A stretch of DNA of 64,000 nt, from the NCBI GenBank assembly GCA_036570425.1, contig DATCYF010000023.1:124001-188000 (forward strand), written 5' to 3'. This document shows positions 8,730 to 17,076 of this stretch, piece by piece. Every line of letters begins with the position of its first letter. Positions within the stretch are counted from its first letter, which is position 1. The notes under the pieces were generated by a model. It saw only the letters and a program-made list of their open reading frames with translations, was not told the origin of the DNA and ran no database searches. The DNA comes from Rhizorhapis sp036570425 (GTDB lineage: Bacteria > Pseudomonadota > Alphaproteobacteria > Sphingomonadales > Sphingomonadaceae). Made by a program: the position numbers and the translations under genes.

Positions 8730-9521
8730 GTGAAACAGCGCGGGGGCATCACTGCGATCATTCTGGCGGGTAGTCGTCCGGGCGCCGATCCATTGGCGCA
8801 GGCTTACCGTTCACCGATCAAAGCGTTGATCCCTGTTGCGGGGAAGGCAATGGTGGCGCATGTCACGAGCACGCTTGCCACGCATGACCGGATAGAGCGC
8901 ATCATAGTGCTGGCACAGCAAACCGAACTGCTTGCCCATCATGAAGACACTGGCTGGATGGCGCGGGACGAACGCATAGCCTTTGTTGCTAGCGGTGCCG
9001 GGATCAGCAGCTCGTTATTGGATATAATGGAAAAGGGTAAAGCACGTTATCCGCTGCTCGTTACCACGGCGGACAACGTGCTGCTCGATCACTCCATGAT
9101 CGACAGTTTTCTCGATGGCGTGGATGATGCCGATCTTGCTGTCGCGATGGTCGAAAGGCGCGTCCTGCTTTCCCGCTATCCGCAATCGCGGCGGACGTGG
9201 CTCAAGTTCCGGCAAGGCTGTTGGTCGGGCGCAAATCTTTTCTGGCTGGCGAACGACAACGTCAAGCCGCTGCTGAACCTGTGGCGAGGAGTGGAGCAGG
9301 ATCGCAAGAAAGGCATGAAGATCGTTGCCGCCTTCGGCCCGTTGCTATTGGCGGGCGCGCTGTTGCGGCTATTGACGATCCAGCAGGCTGTCTTGTTGGC
9401 AGGACGCCGCTTTGGCGTGAAAGCCCATATCATTCCCATGCCTCAGCCGGAGGCGTGCATTGACGTCGATAAACCGGAAGACAAGGATCTGGTGGAAAGC
9501 ATATTGGCGACCGGCCGCTAG
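8730..9521 (+). CDS. MobA-like NTP transferase domain protein
   Basis: A 263-residue GT-A-fold nucleotidyltransferase (MobA/GlmU-like). The nucleotide loop near the N-terminus reads ITAIILAGSRPGADPLAQAY, followed by SPIKALIPVAGKAM. It diverges from the common LAGGxGxRM form by having Ser-Arg-Pro-Gly, but the lysine in SPIK is kept. LVTTADNVLLDHSMI provides the metal-binding Asp region (about 111-125), and a second Asp region closes the domain (CIDVDKPEDKDLV). The GTG start at 8730 is preferred; an upstream ATG (8646) would overlap the RND gene by 41 bp. It ends 4 bp inside the convergent flippase gene. Context suggests activating a polyol or sugar phosphate with CTP for envelope synthesis; the substrate is unknown. 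Confidence 0.8.
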   Translation: MKQRGGITAIILAGSRPGADPLAQAYRSPIKALIPVAGKAMVAHVTSTLATHDRIERIIVLAQQTELLAHHEDTGWMARDERIAFVASGAGISSSLLDIMEKGKARYPLLVTTADNVLLDHSMIDSFLDGVDDADLAVAMVERRVLLSRYPQSRRTWLKFRQGCWSGANLFWLANDNVKPLLNLWRGVEQDRKKGMKIVAAFGPLLLAGALLRLLTIQQAVLLAGRRFGVKAHIIPMPQPEACIDVDKPEDKDLVESILATGR

Positions 9522-10858
9522 GAAATATCCGGCTCCTTCGGCGCATGCCGGTGCGCGGCCCAGCCCATCAGGAAAAATCCGGCGAGAGCCACCACGACAT
9601 TGGCCGCCGCCGCGCCTTCCAGCCCGAACCGTGGCAGCAAAATACTCAAAAGGCACAGCAGCAATGCGGCGTTGATCAGTTTGATCGTGACGGACTTACG
9701 TGCATGGTTCGTCGCCATCAGCAATGGCTCGAAGCTGACGCCGATAAGATCGATTGATGCGGCTATGCCGAGCAACAGCAATAATGGGTAAGCGGCGGCG
9801 AATTGCGGCCCCGCCAGGAGCAGAAGCAGCGGCTTGCCCAAAATCAGGATCAGCAGGATGATGACCACGCCCGCGATGATCGCAAGTCGGTTGGTCCGGC
9901 GGAATAGCTTGCGAAGGTCGTTGGCGTTTTGACCCGCATGGACCTTGGCCAGTTCAGCAAAGATGGTGCGGGAAAGGAGGCCCGATATCTTGGTTAGCGA
10001 TACACTGAGTTGATAGGCCAGGCGGTAAAGCCCCGCATCCGCCGCGCCCGCGAAAAAGCCGACTATCAGCACTGAAAGCTGTTTTGTCACAGCGTTGATG
10101 CTGGTGCTGAGGTTCGTGGCGGCAAGAAAGCCGAACAATCCTTCATTTTCATGTCGGGCACTAAGGAAGCGGCGCTTGCTCGTCCTGCCCATATGTTTGC
10201 GAGCGGTCCGCAGGGCGAGCGTCCAATACGTAAATGCGCAGAGTAGTTCCGCCGCTGCCCAGGCGAGGAGAAAACTGGTTATGTCCGGCGCGACCAGCCA
10301 GGCGGCAGTGGCGCCGATCATCCGGCCAATGGGAATCATGGTTTCGGCGAGCGCGCCTGCATCGAAACGGTCGAAAAGGCGCAATATGCCTATCGGCGTC
10401 GACCGGATGGTGAGCAGTATGACTGCGCAATAAGCGAGCGCCTGTAGTGAAAGTTCACGCGACCAGCCGAAATAGGGCCCGAGAAGAAACGTCGCGAGCG
10501 CGGCGATCAGACAACCCACGATCGCGCCGCAAAGATCAATGGCTATGCAGAAACCAAATAATCTTCCGAAACGTTCTGTGTCGCTATTCTGGACATGCTC
10601 CTGACCGAACTTGACGATGACCTGCCAGCTTTCGAAGCTGACGATAATACTGATCACCTGCGCCGTGCTGAGGATCAGGGCGAAATGGCCGAAACCTGCG
10701 GGCCCCAGGGTGCGCGTAATGATGGCAAGATAAACGAAGCTGAGCAGCGCTCCCACACCCTTGCCGCCCAATAACCAGGCCGTGTTCTCCAATATCCGGC
10801 CGATAGAGCTGTCGCCTTTTTCGGGACGCCATTTTTTGGGCCAGCCTATGGGACGCAT
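9518..10858 (-). CDS. Wzx-like polysaccharide/lipid-linked oligosaccharide flippase
   Basis: A 446-residue polytopic membrane protein of the MOP superfamily with about 12-14 hydrophobic segments. It begins NTAWLLGGKGVGALLSFVYLAIITRTLGPAGFGHFALIL, the usual opening of Wzx/RfbX-type flippases, which move lipid-linked glycans across the inner membrane. The start at ATG 10858 is chosen because the extra 22 residues from ATG 10924 are polar and family-unlike, though 10924 remains possible. It overlaps the convergent nucleotidyltransferase by 4 bp and is divergent from the second nucleotidyltransferase. It supports the view that the 8.7-14.5 kb region builds and exports an envelope component. Confidence 0.88.
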   Translation of the reverse strand: MRPIGWPKKWRPEKGDSSIGRILENTAWLLGGKGVGALLSFVYLAIITRTLGPAGFGHFALILSTAQVISIIVSFESWQVIVKFGQEHVQNSDTERFGRLFGFCIAIDLCGAIVGCLIAALATFLLGPYFGWSRELSLQALAYCAVILLTIRSTPIGILRLFDRFDAGALAETMIPIGRMIGATAAWLVAPDITSFLLAWAAAELLCAFTYWTLALRTARKHMGRTSKRRFLSARHENEGLFGFLAATNLSTSINAVTKQLSVLIVGFFAGAADAGLYRLAYQLSVSLTKISGLLSRTIFAELAKVHAGQNANDLRKLFRRTNRLAIIAGVVIILLILILGKPLLLLLAGPQFAAAYPLLLLLGIAASIDLIGVSFEPLLMATNHARKSVTIKLINAALLLCLLSILLPRFGLEGAAAANVVVALAGFFLMGWAAHRHAPKEPDIS

Positions 10859-11051
10859 GCGCCGGTTCTTCTCCGTCCTTCCGCACGCCCGGACATATGA
10901 GAGGGCATGTTTGGGCGTGGGCATAATGGTGTGAGGGGTGATTGTCGATCCAACTCGTTAATCCCCGCCGTATTTTTGCCATTGAGGGACCTTAGGAGCG
11001 GCTGCCTGCTTTGCGCGTTTACGTGCTTCCATTTTATCCAGGACCTCTTCC

Positions 11052-11798
11052 ATGACGATAAGCAAAGCCATCATCCTGAGCGCCGGACAAGGATCGCGCC
11101 TGCTGCCGCTCACATCGGACATGCCCAAGTGCATGATCGATTTTAATGGCAGGACGCTGATCGAATGGCAGATCGAGGCGCTTAAGGCCAATGGTGTTCG
11201 TCACATCTCCGTTGTGACCGGTTATCGCACGCAAAGGGTAGAGGATCATCTTGCCGCTGTGGATGGCGTGGAGATTGAGACAATCTTCAATCCTTTTTTC
11301 CAGGTGGCGGACAATCTGGGTACTTGCTGGATCGCGCGAGAAGCGATGGACAGAGACTTCATCATTCTGAACGGCGATACGATCGTCTCCGATGAAATCG
11401 TCGCCAGGCTGATCGCAGGCGCGCGCTGGCCGATCACCGTCACGGTCGATGTAAAGCCCGCTTACGATGAGGACGACATGAAGGTACATCGAGAGGGCGA
11501 GCGGCTCATGTCGATCGGCAAACGGTTGGGGGCGGATGTCTCCAATGCCGAGTCCATCGGGATGCTTGCCTTTCGGGGGGAAGGCCCTTCGATTTTCCGT
11601 AACCAGGTGGAAAAGATGATGCGCACGCCAGAGGGGGTGGAGCGTTGGTATTTGCGCGCTATCGATATGCTCGCCATGGAACGGGAGATCGGCACGGTGT
11701 CGATCGAAGGGCTGGAATGGGCGGAGGTCGATTTCCCGCAGGATGTGGAAATCGCAAGAAAACTCACGGCCAAATGGGTAGCTGACGGACGTTACTGA
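11052..11798 (+). CDS. LicC/RmlA-like nucleotidyltransferase (probable cytidylyl- or sugar-nucleotide transferase)
   Basis: A 248-residue nucleotidyltransferase with the classical loop KAIILSAGQGSRLLPLTSDMPKCM (residues 5-28; Gly-x-Gly-x-Arg and the substrate-binding Lys). The metal-site Asp is in IILNGDTIVSDEIV (about 104-117). A late WAEVDFPQDVEIARKL carries the second Asp. The compact size and VVTGYR motif resemble phosphocholine cytidylyltransferase LicC and the L-myo-inositol-1-phosphate cytidylyltransferase domain. It is therefore a good candidate to make the CDP-alcohol used by the neighbouring CDP-alcohol phosphatidyltransferase. The 3' end overlaps the convergent HIT gene by 7 bp. 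The precise substrate cannot be read from sequence. Confidence 0.85.
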   Translation: MTISKAIILSAGQGSRLLPLTSDMPKCMIDFNGRTLIEWQIEALKANGVRHISVVTGYRTQRVEDHLAAVDGVEIETIFNPFFQVADNLGTCWIAREAMDRDFIILNGDTIVSDEIVARLIAGARWPITVTVDVKPAYDEDDMKVHREGERLMSIGKRLGADVSNAESIGMLAFRGEGPSIFRNQVEKMMRTPEGVERWYLRAIDMLAMEREIGTVSIEGLEWAEVDFPQDVEIARKLTAKWVADGRY

Positions 11799-12226
11799 TC
11801 CGGCCAGAGGCCCGATAGCCAGTCGCGCAGGCCTTCGATTTGATCGCCGCTGAGCTTGCGCGCTTTGCTGAGATCGGGCGGTCCGGGCCAGCTTGCGTCG
11901 GCGAAGGTCGTGGCTTGCGCGCTACGCTCGCCCTCATAGCGGGGGAAAACATGGAAATGCACGTGCGGGTCCAACATCATGAGCATCAGATAGTTGAGCT
12001 TGGCATGGGAGACGGCTTTGCTTAGCGCTGTGTTAATATGAGCTGTCGCACGCTTGAGTTCAGTAAAGGCCGCCGGAGAGAGATCGTTAAAATCGGTGGC
12101 TTCCGACTTGGCCGCCAGGACGAGCGAACCAAGCGTAAGCTGGGCGGGACGCAGCAGCACGACCCAATGATCATATTCGCGGATCAATGTGGCCGGATAG
12201 CCGAATTTGCGAATGGTTTCATTCAT
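11792..12226 (-). CDS. HIT family nucleotide-binding hydrolase/transferase
   Basis: A 144-residue histidine-triad protein. The catalytic triad motif is present as DPHVHFHVFPRYEG (about 85-98; His-phi-His-phi-His-phi-phi). HIT proteins hydrolyse or transfer nucleotidyl groups on substrates such as Ap4A, AMP-lysine or NDP-sugars. The start ATG 12226 overlaps the stop of the upstream CDP-alcohol phosphatidyltransferase gene (ATGA), so they are translationally coupled. An ORF extension upstream to 12328 lies inside that gene and was rejected. Its coupling suggests a role in handling the nucleotide-activated intermediates of this cluster, which is inference. Confidence 0.88.
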   Translation of the reverse strand: MNETIRKFGYPATLIREYDHWVVLLRPAQLTLGSLVLAAKSEATDFNDLSPAAFTELKRATAHINTALSKAVSHAKLNYLMLMMLDPHVHFHVFPRYEGERSAQATTFADASWPGPPDLSKARKLSGDQIEGLRDWLSGLWPDQ

Positions 12227-13359
12227 GTGCCCTGCTCCAGCCAACTTGTCACATCCCGACCGCCGAGCCGCGTTATATATGCCTGTGCCAGGCGGACAGC
12301 ATGGACCACCAGCGAGATTATCGTCCACCAGGCGACAAGCTCAAGCCCAATGTCAGGCCGATTGAATATCAGAGCGACCACCAGAATGACCATATTAGGA
12401 TTGCGCCGGGCCGTAATCAGCCGGAATTGCGAATCGAACTTTCGCCACACATGGATGTGCATGCCGAAGGCTCGGATGAATTCTCCTTCGATCAGACGTT
12501 GCAGGACATAGCCGATCACTATGACCGCCATCAAGGCCCATAAAGTATCGTTTCCAATGCCCAGATTAACCTTGGTGAGGCCAAGGCCCCACGCATACCA
12601 CCAGAAAGGGGGGTGAACGAGGTCAATGCCGTGATCGAAGACATTCCCCCATTTGGAAGAGGTGATGGTGCAGCGGGCAAGCTTCCCGTCAACGGTATCA
12701 AGCACCATGAAAACGAACCCGGCCGCTACGCCGCCCCAGAAATTTCCCTGATAAAAAAGCCAGGTGGCATAGACGCATAATGCCGCGCCGATCGCCGTCA
12801 CCATATTGGGCGTCATCCCGATCCGGGCCGCCAGGCGCGTCAGCACCAGCGCCAGTTCAGGCCAGAGATATTTGGTGAGCACATCGGTAACGCCCTTGTA
12901 GGCTCCGTAATAGGTGGCCCGTTCTGCCTTCGCGGCCGTTTCCGCTGTCAGCCGTCCCGCGAAGGGCGCTTCCCGTTTGCGCAATTCCTCATTTTCGATC
13001 GTCATTCCCTCATCCATGGGAATGACGGTCAGCCCAGCGGTGTTTTCTGGCCCTCGCTTTTCCGTCATGGCGGCGCGGACTCCCTCCAAAGAGGTGTGAT
13101 CCGGCAAATGAGCAAGCACGGGCCGCCCGTTTATTGTGAGGACGCTTCCCGGCGTGTTGAGGGCAAGGCGCAGCCAGAGACGCTCGAATATATAATCGCT
13201 GTCGGCCACCAGAAGGGGCAGGTCCGGTGTCCTCGCTGACGCTACCTCAATCTTTTCTGCATGGAGCATCCGTTTCAACCGCTCCATGCTGGTGAGACCC
13301 CAGGCCTTTGCCGGATTTTCGCCGATGATCTCGACAATGAAGCGCCGATTGTCAGCCAT
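12223..13359 (-). CDS. CDP-alcohol phosphatidyltransferase with about 150-residue N-terminal extension
   Basis: A 378-residue protein. The C-terminal half is a polytopic CDP-alcohol phosphatidyltransferase with the complete active-site signature DxxDGxxAR-x8-GxxxDxxxD (DTVDGKLARCTITSSKWGNVFDHGIDL, about 232-258). Enzymes of this class join a CDP-activated alcohol to an acceptor alcohol in the membrane. The N-terminal part (1-150) is soluble and ends in YYGAYKGVTDVLTKYLWP, a linker like that in bifunctional IPC transferase/DIPP synthase proteins. It lacks a visible nucleotidyltransferase loop, so it may be a degenerate or repurposed NTP-transferase domain. It overlaps the HIT gene (ATGA) and starts 4 bp after the glycerophosphotransferase-like gene. 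Product unknown. Confidence 0.85.
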   Translation of the reverse strand: MADNRRFIVEIIGENPAKAWGLTSMERLKRMLHAEKIEVASARTPDLPLLVADSDYIFERLWLRLALNTPGSVLTINGRPVLAHLPDHTSLEGVRAAMTEKRGPENTAGLTVIPMDEGMTIENEELRKREAPFAGRLTAETAAKAERATYYGAYKGVTDVLTKYLWPELALVLTRLAARIGMTPNMVTAIGAALCVYATWLFYQGNFWGGVAAGFVFMVLDTVDGKLARCTITSSKWGNVFDHGIDLVHPPFWWYAWGLGLTKVNLGIGNDTLWALMAVIVIGYVLQRLIEGEFIRAFGMHIHVWRKFDSQFRLITARRNPNMVILVVALIFNRPDIGLELVAWWTIISLVVHAVRLAQAYITRLGGRDVTSWLEQGT

Positions 13360-13363
13360 TCAG

Positions 13364-14458
13364 CTATTTCCTTTTTGCATGCATGCCTTCGGAGTTCTGG
13401 ATGAAAGCCGATATGGCTTCCGCTTGTCTTCTGGACGCCGGCACATCGGTCACACTGATCGAACGATCCACCGCATTGCGCTGCGCCATTTCGAACTGCG
13501 GCTGCACGGCGCTAGCCTGACGGAGCGAGGACGGCAAGTCCGTCAACCGCTCCACCACTTGTCCAAGATGCCAGTGTGCAAAGCCGCCATGCTCGCGCCA
13601 TGCAATCCGATCCAGATTGAAGAAGAGGCATGGCTTTGGCTGACGAATGAATTCGTAGACCTGGCTGCTGATGTCGCCCAGATAGATGTCCGCGCTATTG
13701 GTGTAGCTCATGTCAATCGAATGGCGGCTGCCGAGATCCACGCGGACATGTGGCGCGCTGGTGCGAAAGACCTGGGGATCAGAGGATAGCTTGACATGCG
13801 GAGCGATGATGAAGTTGAACCCGGTGATGTTTTCGAGGCAGCGAAGAATGTCCGGTCCGTGATGTAGCCAGGACGACAATTCCTTGTCGAAATGGGGATT
13901 GTAGAGCACTACCGGAAGGTTGTTGTCGAAAAAGCGTTGGCGAGGCGCCATCAATTCGAACTTGGAATAGCCCGTCACCTTGCAATTCTGCGCGGTGACC
14001 AGTTTTCTTTCAATGAGCCGTTCCCTGTCCTTTTCTCCCATGACCAGCGTCAGGTCATATGCGGCATGGCGGGGATTATACCCGCCTTCCCGGTCTCCGG
14101 CACCATGCTTCAAATGGATCATTCTTGACGAGAACCCGGGCACCTTTCTTAAATGTGCGCTGGAAACCTCCGTGGTGGCGATGAAGGGGAATGACGCGAT
14201 GAGGCGATAATTGAGCAGCAACACGGCGAGTCTGGAAGGAAGACGGAAAAGCGAATCTCTCGACGGGAACGGCCGCCGCAACTGGACGAGCTCCAACACG
14301 CATTTTTCATCATAGCTGCCGATGAAGTCGAGCATTTTCCTTGAAGGGGAAAGGACGCTGACCTCCACACCGAAGTCGCGGGCCAGACAAAGGGCGGCGG
14401 GAAGCCAATGAAAAACCTGATGTGCCTCGGAAATGGCAAGAAAGGCGATTTTCCTCAA
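13364..14458 (-). CDS. CDP-glycerol glycerophosphotransferase-like enzyme
   Basis: About 364 residues of the Glyphos_transf/TagB-TagF-like fold. Family hallmarks are LKHGAGDREGGYNPR near the middle, VLYNPHFDKELSSW, FIIAPHVKL, and the late nucleotide-binding segment ADIYLGDISSQVYEFIRQPKPCLFFN. Such enzymes transfer polyol-phosphate from CDP-polyols onto a membrane acceptor, best known in teichoic acid synthesis of Gram-positives. The start is uncertain: TTG 14458 (LRKIAFLAISEAHQVF) follows an AAGG site and begins at the conserved domain, while ATG 14584 would add 42 family-unlike residues. Next to the CDP-alcohol phosphatidyltransferase and a cytidylyltransferase-like gene, it argues for polyol-phosphate chemistry. 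Confidence 0.78.
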   Translation of the reverse strand: MRKIAFLAISEAHQVFHWLPAALCLARDFGVEVSVLSPSRKMLDFIGSYDEKCVLELVQLRRPFPSRDSLFRLPSRLAVLLLNYRLIASFPFIATTEVSSAHLRKVPGFSSRMIHLKHGAGDREGGYNPRHAAYDLTLVMGEKDRERLIERKLVTAQNCKVTGYSKFELMAPRQRFFDNNLPVVLYNPHFDKELSSWLHHGPDILRCLENITGFNFIIAPHVKLSSDPQVFRTSAPHVRVDLGSRHSIDMSYTNSADIYLGDISSQVYEFIRQPKPCLFFNLDRIAWREHGGFAHWHLGQVVERLTDLPSSLRQASAVQPQFEMAQRNAVDRSISVTDVPASRRQAEAISAFIQNSEGMHAKRK

Positions 14459-14694
14459 TGCGGCGGCCTTATGTTCACGTTGTTCCCAGCTTGTGCACGC
14501 GCGGGATGGAGTGTGCAATTTGGGCGCATCTGCCGCCTGCCGCACGGGTTGGCAAGCCCCACATTCTGGATAGTGGTTGCCCATACGCAGGGGGGCTGTA
14601 GGCCGATCGGGGCTGGACCTTTTCCCATTCTTTGCTATTCCCGCCGCAATTGCGGGTTTCCCCGCTTCGTCAGAGTCCGTGAGGTAACAAAGCG

Positions 14695-15480
14695 ATGGCC
14701 GAATTCACATTGCCGAAGAACAGCAAGATCAAGGGCAAAGGCGCGGAGCACAAGGCGTCCGCTGACGCGACCCGCATAAAGAAGTTCAAGGTCTACCGCT
14801 ACGATCCCGACTCGGGCGAAAATCCGCGCTACGACACGTTCGAGATTGATCTCGACAATTGCGGTCCGATGGTGCTCGACGCCCTTATCAAGATGAAGAG
14901 CGAGCAGGACTCCTCCCTGACTTTCCGCCGGTCATGCCGGGAGGGGATTTGCGGTTCCTGCTCGATGAATATCAATGGTAAAAACGGCCTTGCCTGCACG
15001 ACCGCGATTGAAGACTGCAAAGGCGATGTGCGGATCACGCCGTTGCCGCATATGGACGTCGTCAAGGATCTCGTCCCCGACTTCACGCATTTCTATGCAC
15101 AGTACAGTTCGATTCAGCCTTGGATCAAGACCGTGACGCCGCCGCCGTCGGGCAAGGAGCGCCTGCAGTCGCCGGAAGACCGGGCGAAGCTTGACGGCCT
15201 CTATGAATGCATTCTGTGCGCCTGCTGTTCGACGAGTTGCCCAAGCTATTGGTGGAATTCGGACAAGTTTCTTGGTCCGGCCATTCTCCTTCAAGCCTAT
15301 CGCTGGCTGGCCGACAGCCGCGACGAAATGACGGGCGAACGGCTTGACGAACTGGAAGACCCTTTCCGTCTCTATCGCTGCCACACCATCATGAACTGCT
15401 CCAACGTGTGTCCGAAGGGCCTTTCGCCCGCGCGGGCCATTGGGGAGATCAAGAAGATGGTGGTTGAGAGGCAGATTTGA
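14695..15480 (+). CDS. sdhB: Succinate dehydrogenase iron-sulfur subunit
   Basis: The 261-residue iron-sulfur subunit of complex II carries electrons from FAD in SdhA to ubiquinone. Cluster ligands are all visible: [2Fe-2S] in SCREGICGSCSMNINGKNGLAC (about 80-101), [4Fe-4S] in ECILCACCSTSCP, and [3Fe-4S] with the returning cysteine in CHTIMNCSNVCPKGLSPA. It starts at ATG 14695 with GAGGTAACA upstream. Notably sdhC, sdhD and sdhA are not in the window; the gene is followed instead by a thioesterase and zapE. The flavoprotein and anchor subunits must be elsewhere. The 110-236 bp before it presumably hold its promoter. Confidence 0.97.
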   Translation: MAEFTLPKNSKIKGKGAEHKASADATRIKKFKVYRYDPDSGENPRYDTFEIDLDNCGPMVLDALIKMKSEQDSSLTFRRSCREGICGSCSMNINGKNGLACTTAIEDCKGDVRITPLPHMDVVKDLVPDFTHFYAQYSSIQPWIKTVTPPPSGKERLQSPEDRAKLDGLYECILCACCSTSCPSYWWNSDKFLGPAILLQAYRWLADSRDEMTGERLDELEDPFRLYRCHTIMNCSNVCPKGLSPARAIGEIKKMVVERQI

Positions 15481-15484
15481 TCGA

Positions 15485-15946
15485 GTGACGGACCAGGCGC
15501 CAGTAGAATTCGGTTACGACCCCGATCCGGACAATCCCGGCTGGATGATCTGGGGGCCCCGGGAGAACGCTCAGTTCAACTCCCTCTATAACCCGGTGAG
15601 GGTGAAGGAAGAGGGGGCCGGGCTAGCGCGGGTCCGTATCATGCCGCAACCGATCCTTACGAGCGCCACCGGACGGATGCATGGCGGCGCGACCGCCGGA
15701 TTCATCGATATCGCTCTGTTTGCGGGCATAAGAGGCTGCGGAATTCAACATGAGGGGATCGCCGTTACGCTGGATTTGTCGATCCAGTATATCGCTCCGG
15801 GACTTGCCGGCCAGCATATGGATGCGGTGGTGGAACTGATACGGGAAACCGGGCGCATGGCCTTCGTGCGCGGCAAGGTGGAACAGGAAGCCGGAACCAT
15901 AGCCACCTTCATGGCGACTCTCCGGAAAGGTCAGTCGCGCCGATGA
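15485..15946 (+). CDS. PaaI family hot-dog thioesterase
   Basis: A hot-dog fold thioesterase of about 153 residues. The PaaI-type active-site segment is MHGGATAGFIDIALFAGI (about 65-82), followed by ALDLSIQYIAPGLAGQHM-like strands. Such enzymes hydrolyse acyl- or aryl-CoA thioesters. GTG 15485 is chosen as start, 5 bp after the sdhB stop; an in-frame ATG at 15440 lies inside sdhB and would add an Arg/Trp-rich leader. Its stop overlaps the zapE start (ATGA), so sdhB, this gene and zapE look like one transcript. The CoA substrate is unknown. Confidence 0.85.
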   Translation: MTDQAPVEFGYDPDPDNPGWMIWGPRENAQFNSLYNPVRVKEEGAGLARVRIMPQPILTSATGRMHGGATAGFIDIALFAGIRGCGIQHEGIAVTLDLSIQYIAPGLAGQHMDAVVELIRETGRMAFVRGKVEQEAGTIATFMATLRKGQSRR

Positions 15947-17055
15947 CAGGCGTTCTTGAGCGCTATCAACAACTCATAATAGCTGAAGAACTGCGGACTG
16001 ACACGGATCAGCAGGCCGCCGCCCAACGACTCGACGCATTGCAGAAGGAACTGGAAGCTGCGCCGCCGCGCGGGAGCACGCTTTGGAAAATGCTGCGCCG
16101 TGCGCCCCCGCCTCCACGGGGGCTCTATATGTGGGGCGGGGTAGGACGGGGCAAGTCCATGTTGATGGACCTGTTCTTCGACAGCCTTGATATCCGCCGC
16201 AAGCGCCGCGTTCACTTTCATGAGTTCATGATAGAGGTGCATGACCGCTTGAGGGAGGCGCGGAAGTCTGAAAACGGCGATCCCATTCCACCGGTCGTAG
16301 CCGATTTGGCAGATGAGGCGCGCCTGCTCGCCTTCGACGAAATGGTGGTCAACAATATGGCTGATGCCGCCATCATGTCGCGTCTTTTTACGGGGCTCAT
16401 GGATGCGCGGGTGACAGTGGTGACGACATCCAACCGTCCCCCGCGCGACCTCTACAAGAATGGCCTCAATCGGGAGCTGTTTCTGCCCTTCATTGACCTG
16501 CTGGAAGAGCGGCTGGACGTCATGACGCTCAACGGCCCGACGGATTATCGTCTTGAGCGGCTGGGCGGCGTTGACATGTGGCATGTTCCCAACGGGCCGG
16601 AGTCAACCGCGGCGTTATCCAGCGCTTTTTTCCGTCTCACCGATTATCCGCCCGAAGACCGCGCCCATGTTCCCTCGGAAGATATTGACGTGCATGGCGG
16701 GCGAAAACTGCATGTGCCCAAGGCGCTGAAGGGCGTCGCTGTTTTCTCCTTCAAGCGCCTGTGCGCAGAGGCGCGCGGCGCACCCGATTATCTGGCCATT
16801 GCGCGAAAATATCACACGGTCATCATCGTGGGCATTCCCCGGCTAGGCCCCGAAAGCCGGAATGAGGCCGCCCGGTTCAAGACGCTGATCGACGCGCTCT
16901 ACGAATATAAGGTGAAGCTGCTGGTCAGTGCGGATGCCGAACCGGCGCAACTCTATCAAGAAGGCGATGGCGCCTTCGAATTCGAACGCACAGTATCGCG
17001 GCTGATGGAAATGCAATCCGATGATTATCTGGCGCTGGGCCATGGTGAGAAGTAG
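15943..17055 (+). CDS. zapE: ZapE/AFG1-type cell division ATPase
   Basis: A 370-residue P-loop ATPase of the AFG1/ZapE family. The Walker A is GGVGRGKSMLMDLFF (about 66-80), Walker B is LAFDEMVVNNM (about 127-137), and the family's late YYAL-like region is represented by DYLALGHG. In E. coli ZapE binds the Z-ring and reduces FtsZ polymer stability under stress; mitochondrial homologues support respiratory complex turnover. Neighbourhood with sdhB is suggestive of the latter but not proof. The start ATG overlaps the thioesterase stop codon. The gene converges with the ferredoxin reductase gene 21 bp downstream. Confidence 0.95.
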   Translation: MTGVLERYQQLIIAEELRTDTDQQAAAQRLDALQKELEAAPPRGSTLWKMLRRAPPPPRGLYMWGGVGRGKSMLMDLFFDSLDIRRKRRVHFHEFMIEVHDRLREARKSENGDPIPPVVADLADEARLLAFDEMVVNNMADAAIMSRLFTGLMDARVTVVTTSNRPPRDLYKNGLNRELFLPFIDLLEERLDVMTLNGPTDYRLERLGGVDMWHVPNGPESTAALSSAFFRLTDYPPEDRAHVPSEDIDVHGGRKLHVPKALKGVAVFSFKRLCAEARGAPDYLAIARKYHTVIIVGIPRLGPESRNEAARFKTLIDALYEYKVKLLVSADAEPAQLYQEGDGAFEFERTVSRLMEMQSDDYLALGHGEK

Positions 17056-17076
17056 CGATTCAGAACGCCTGTGTTC

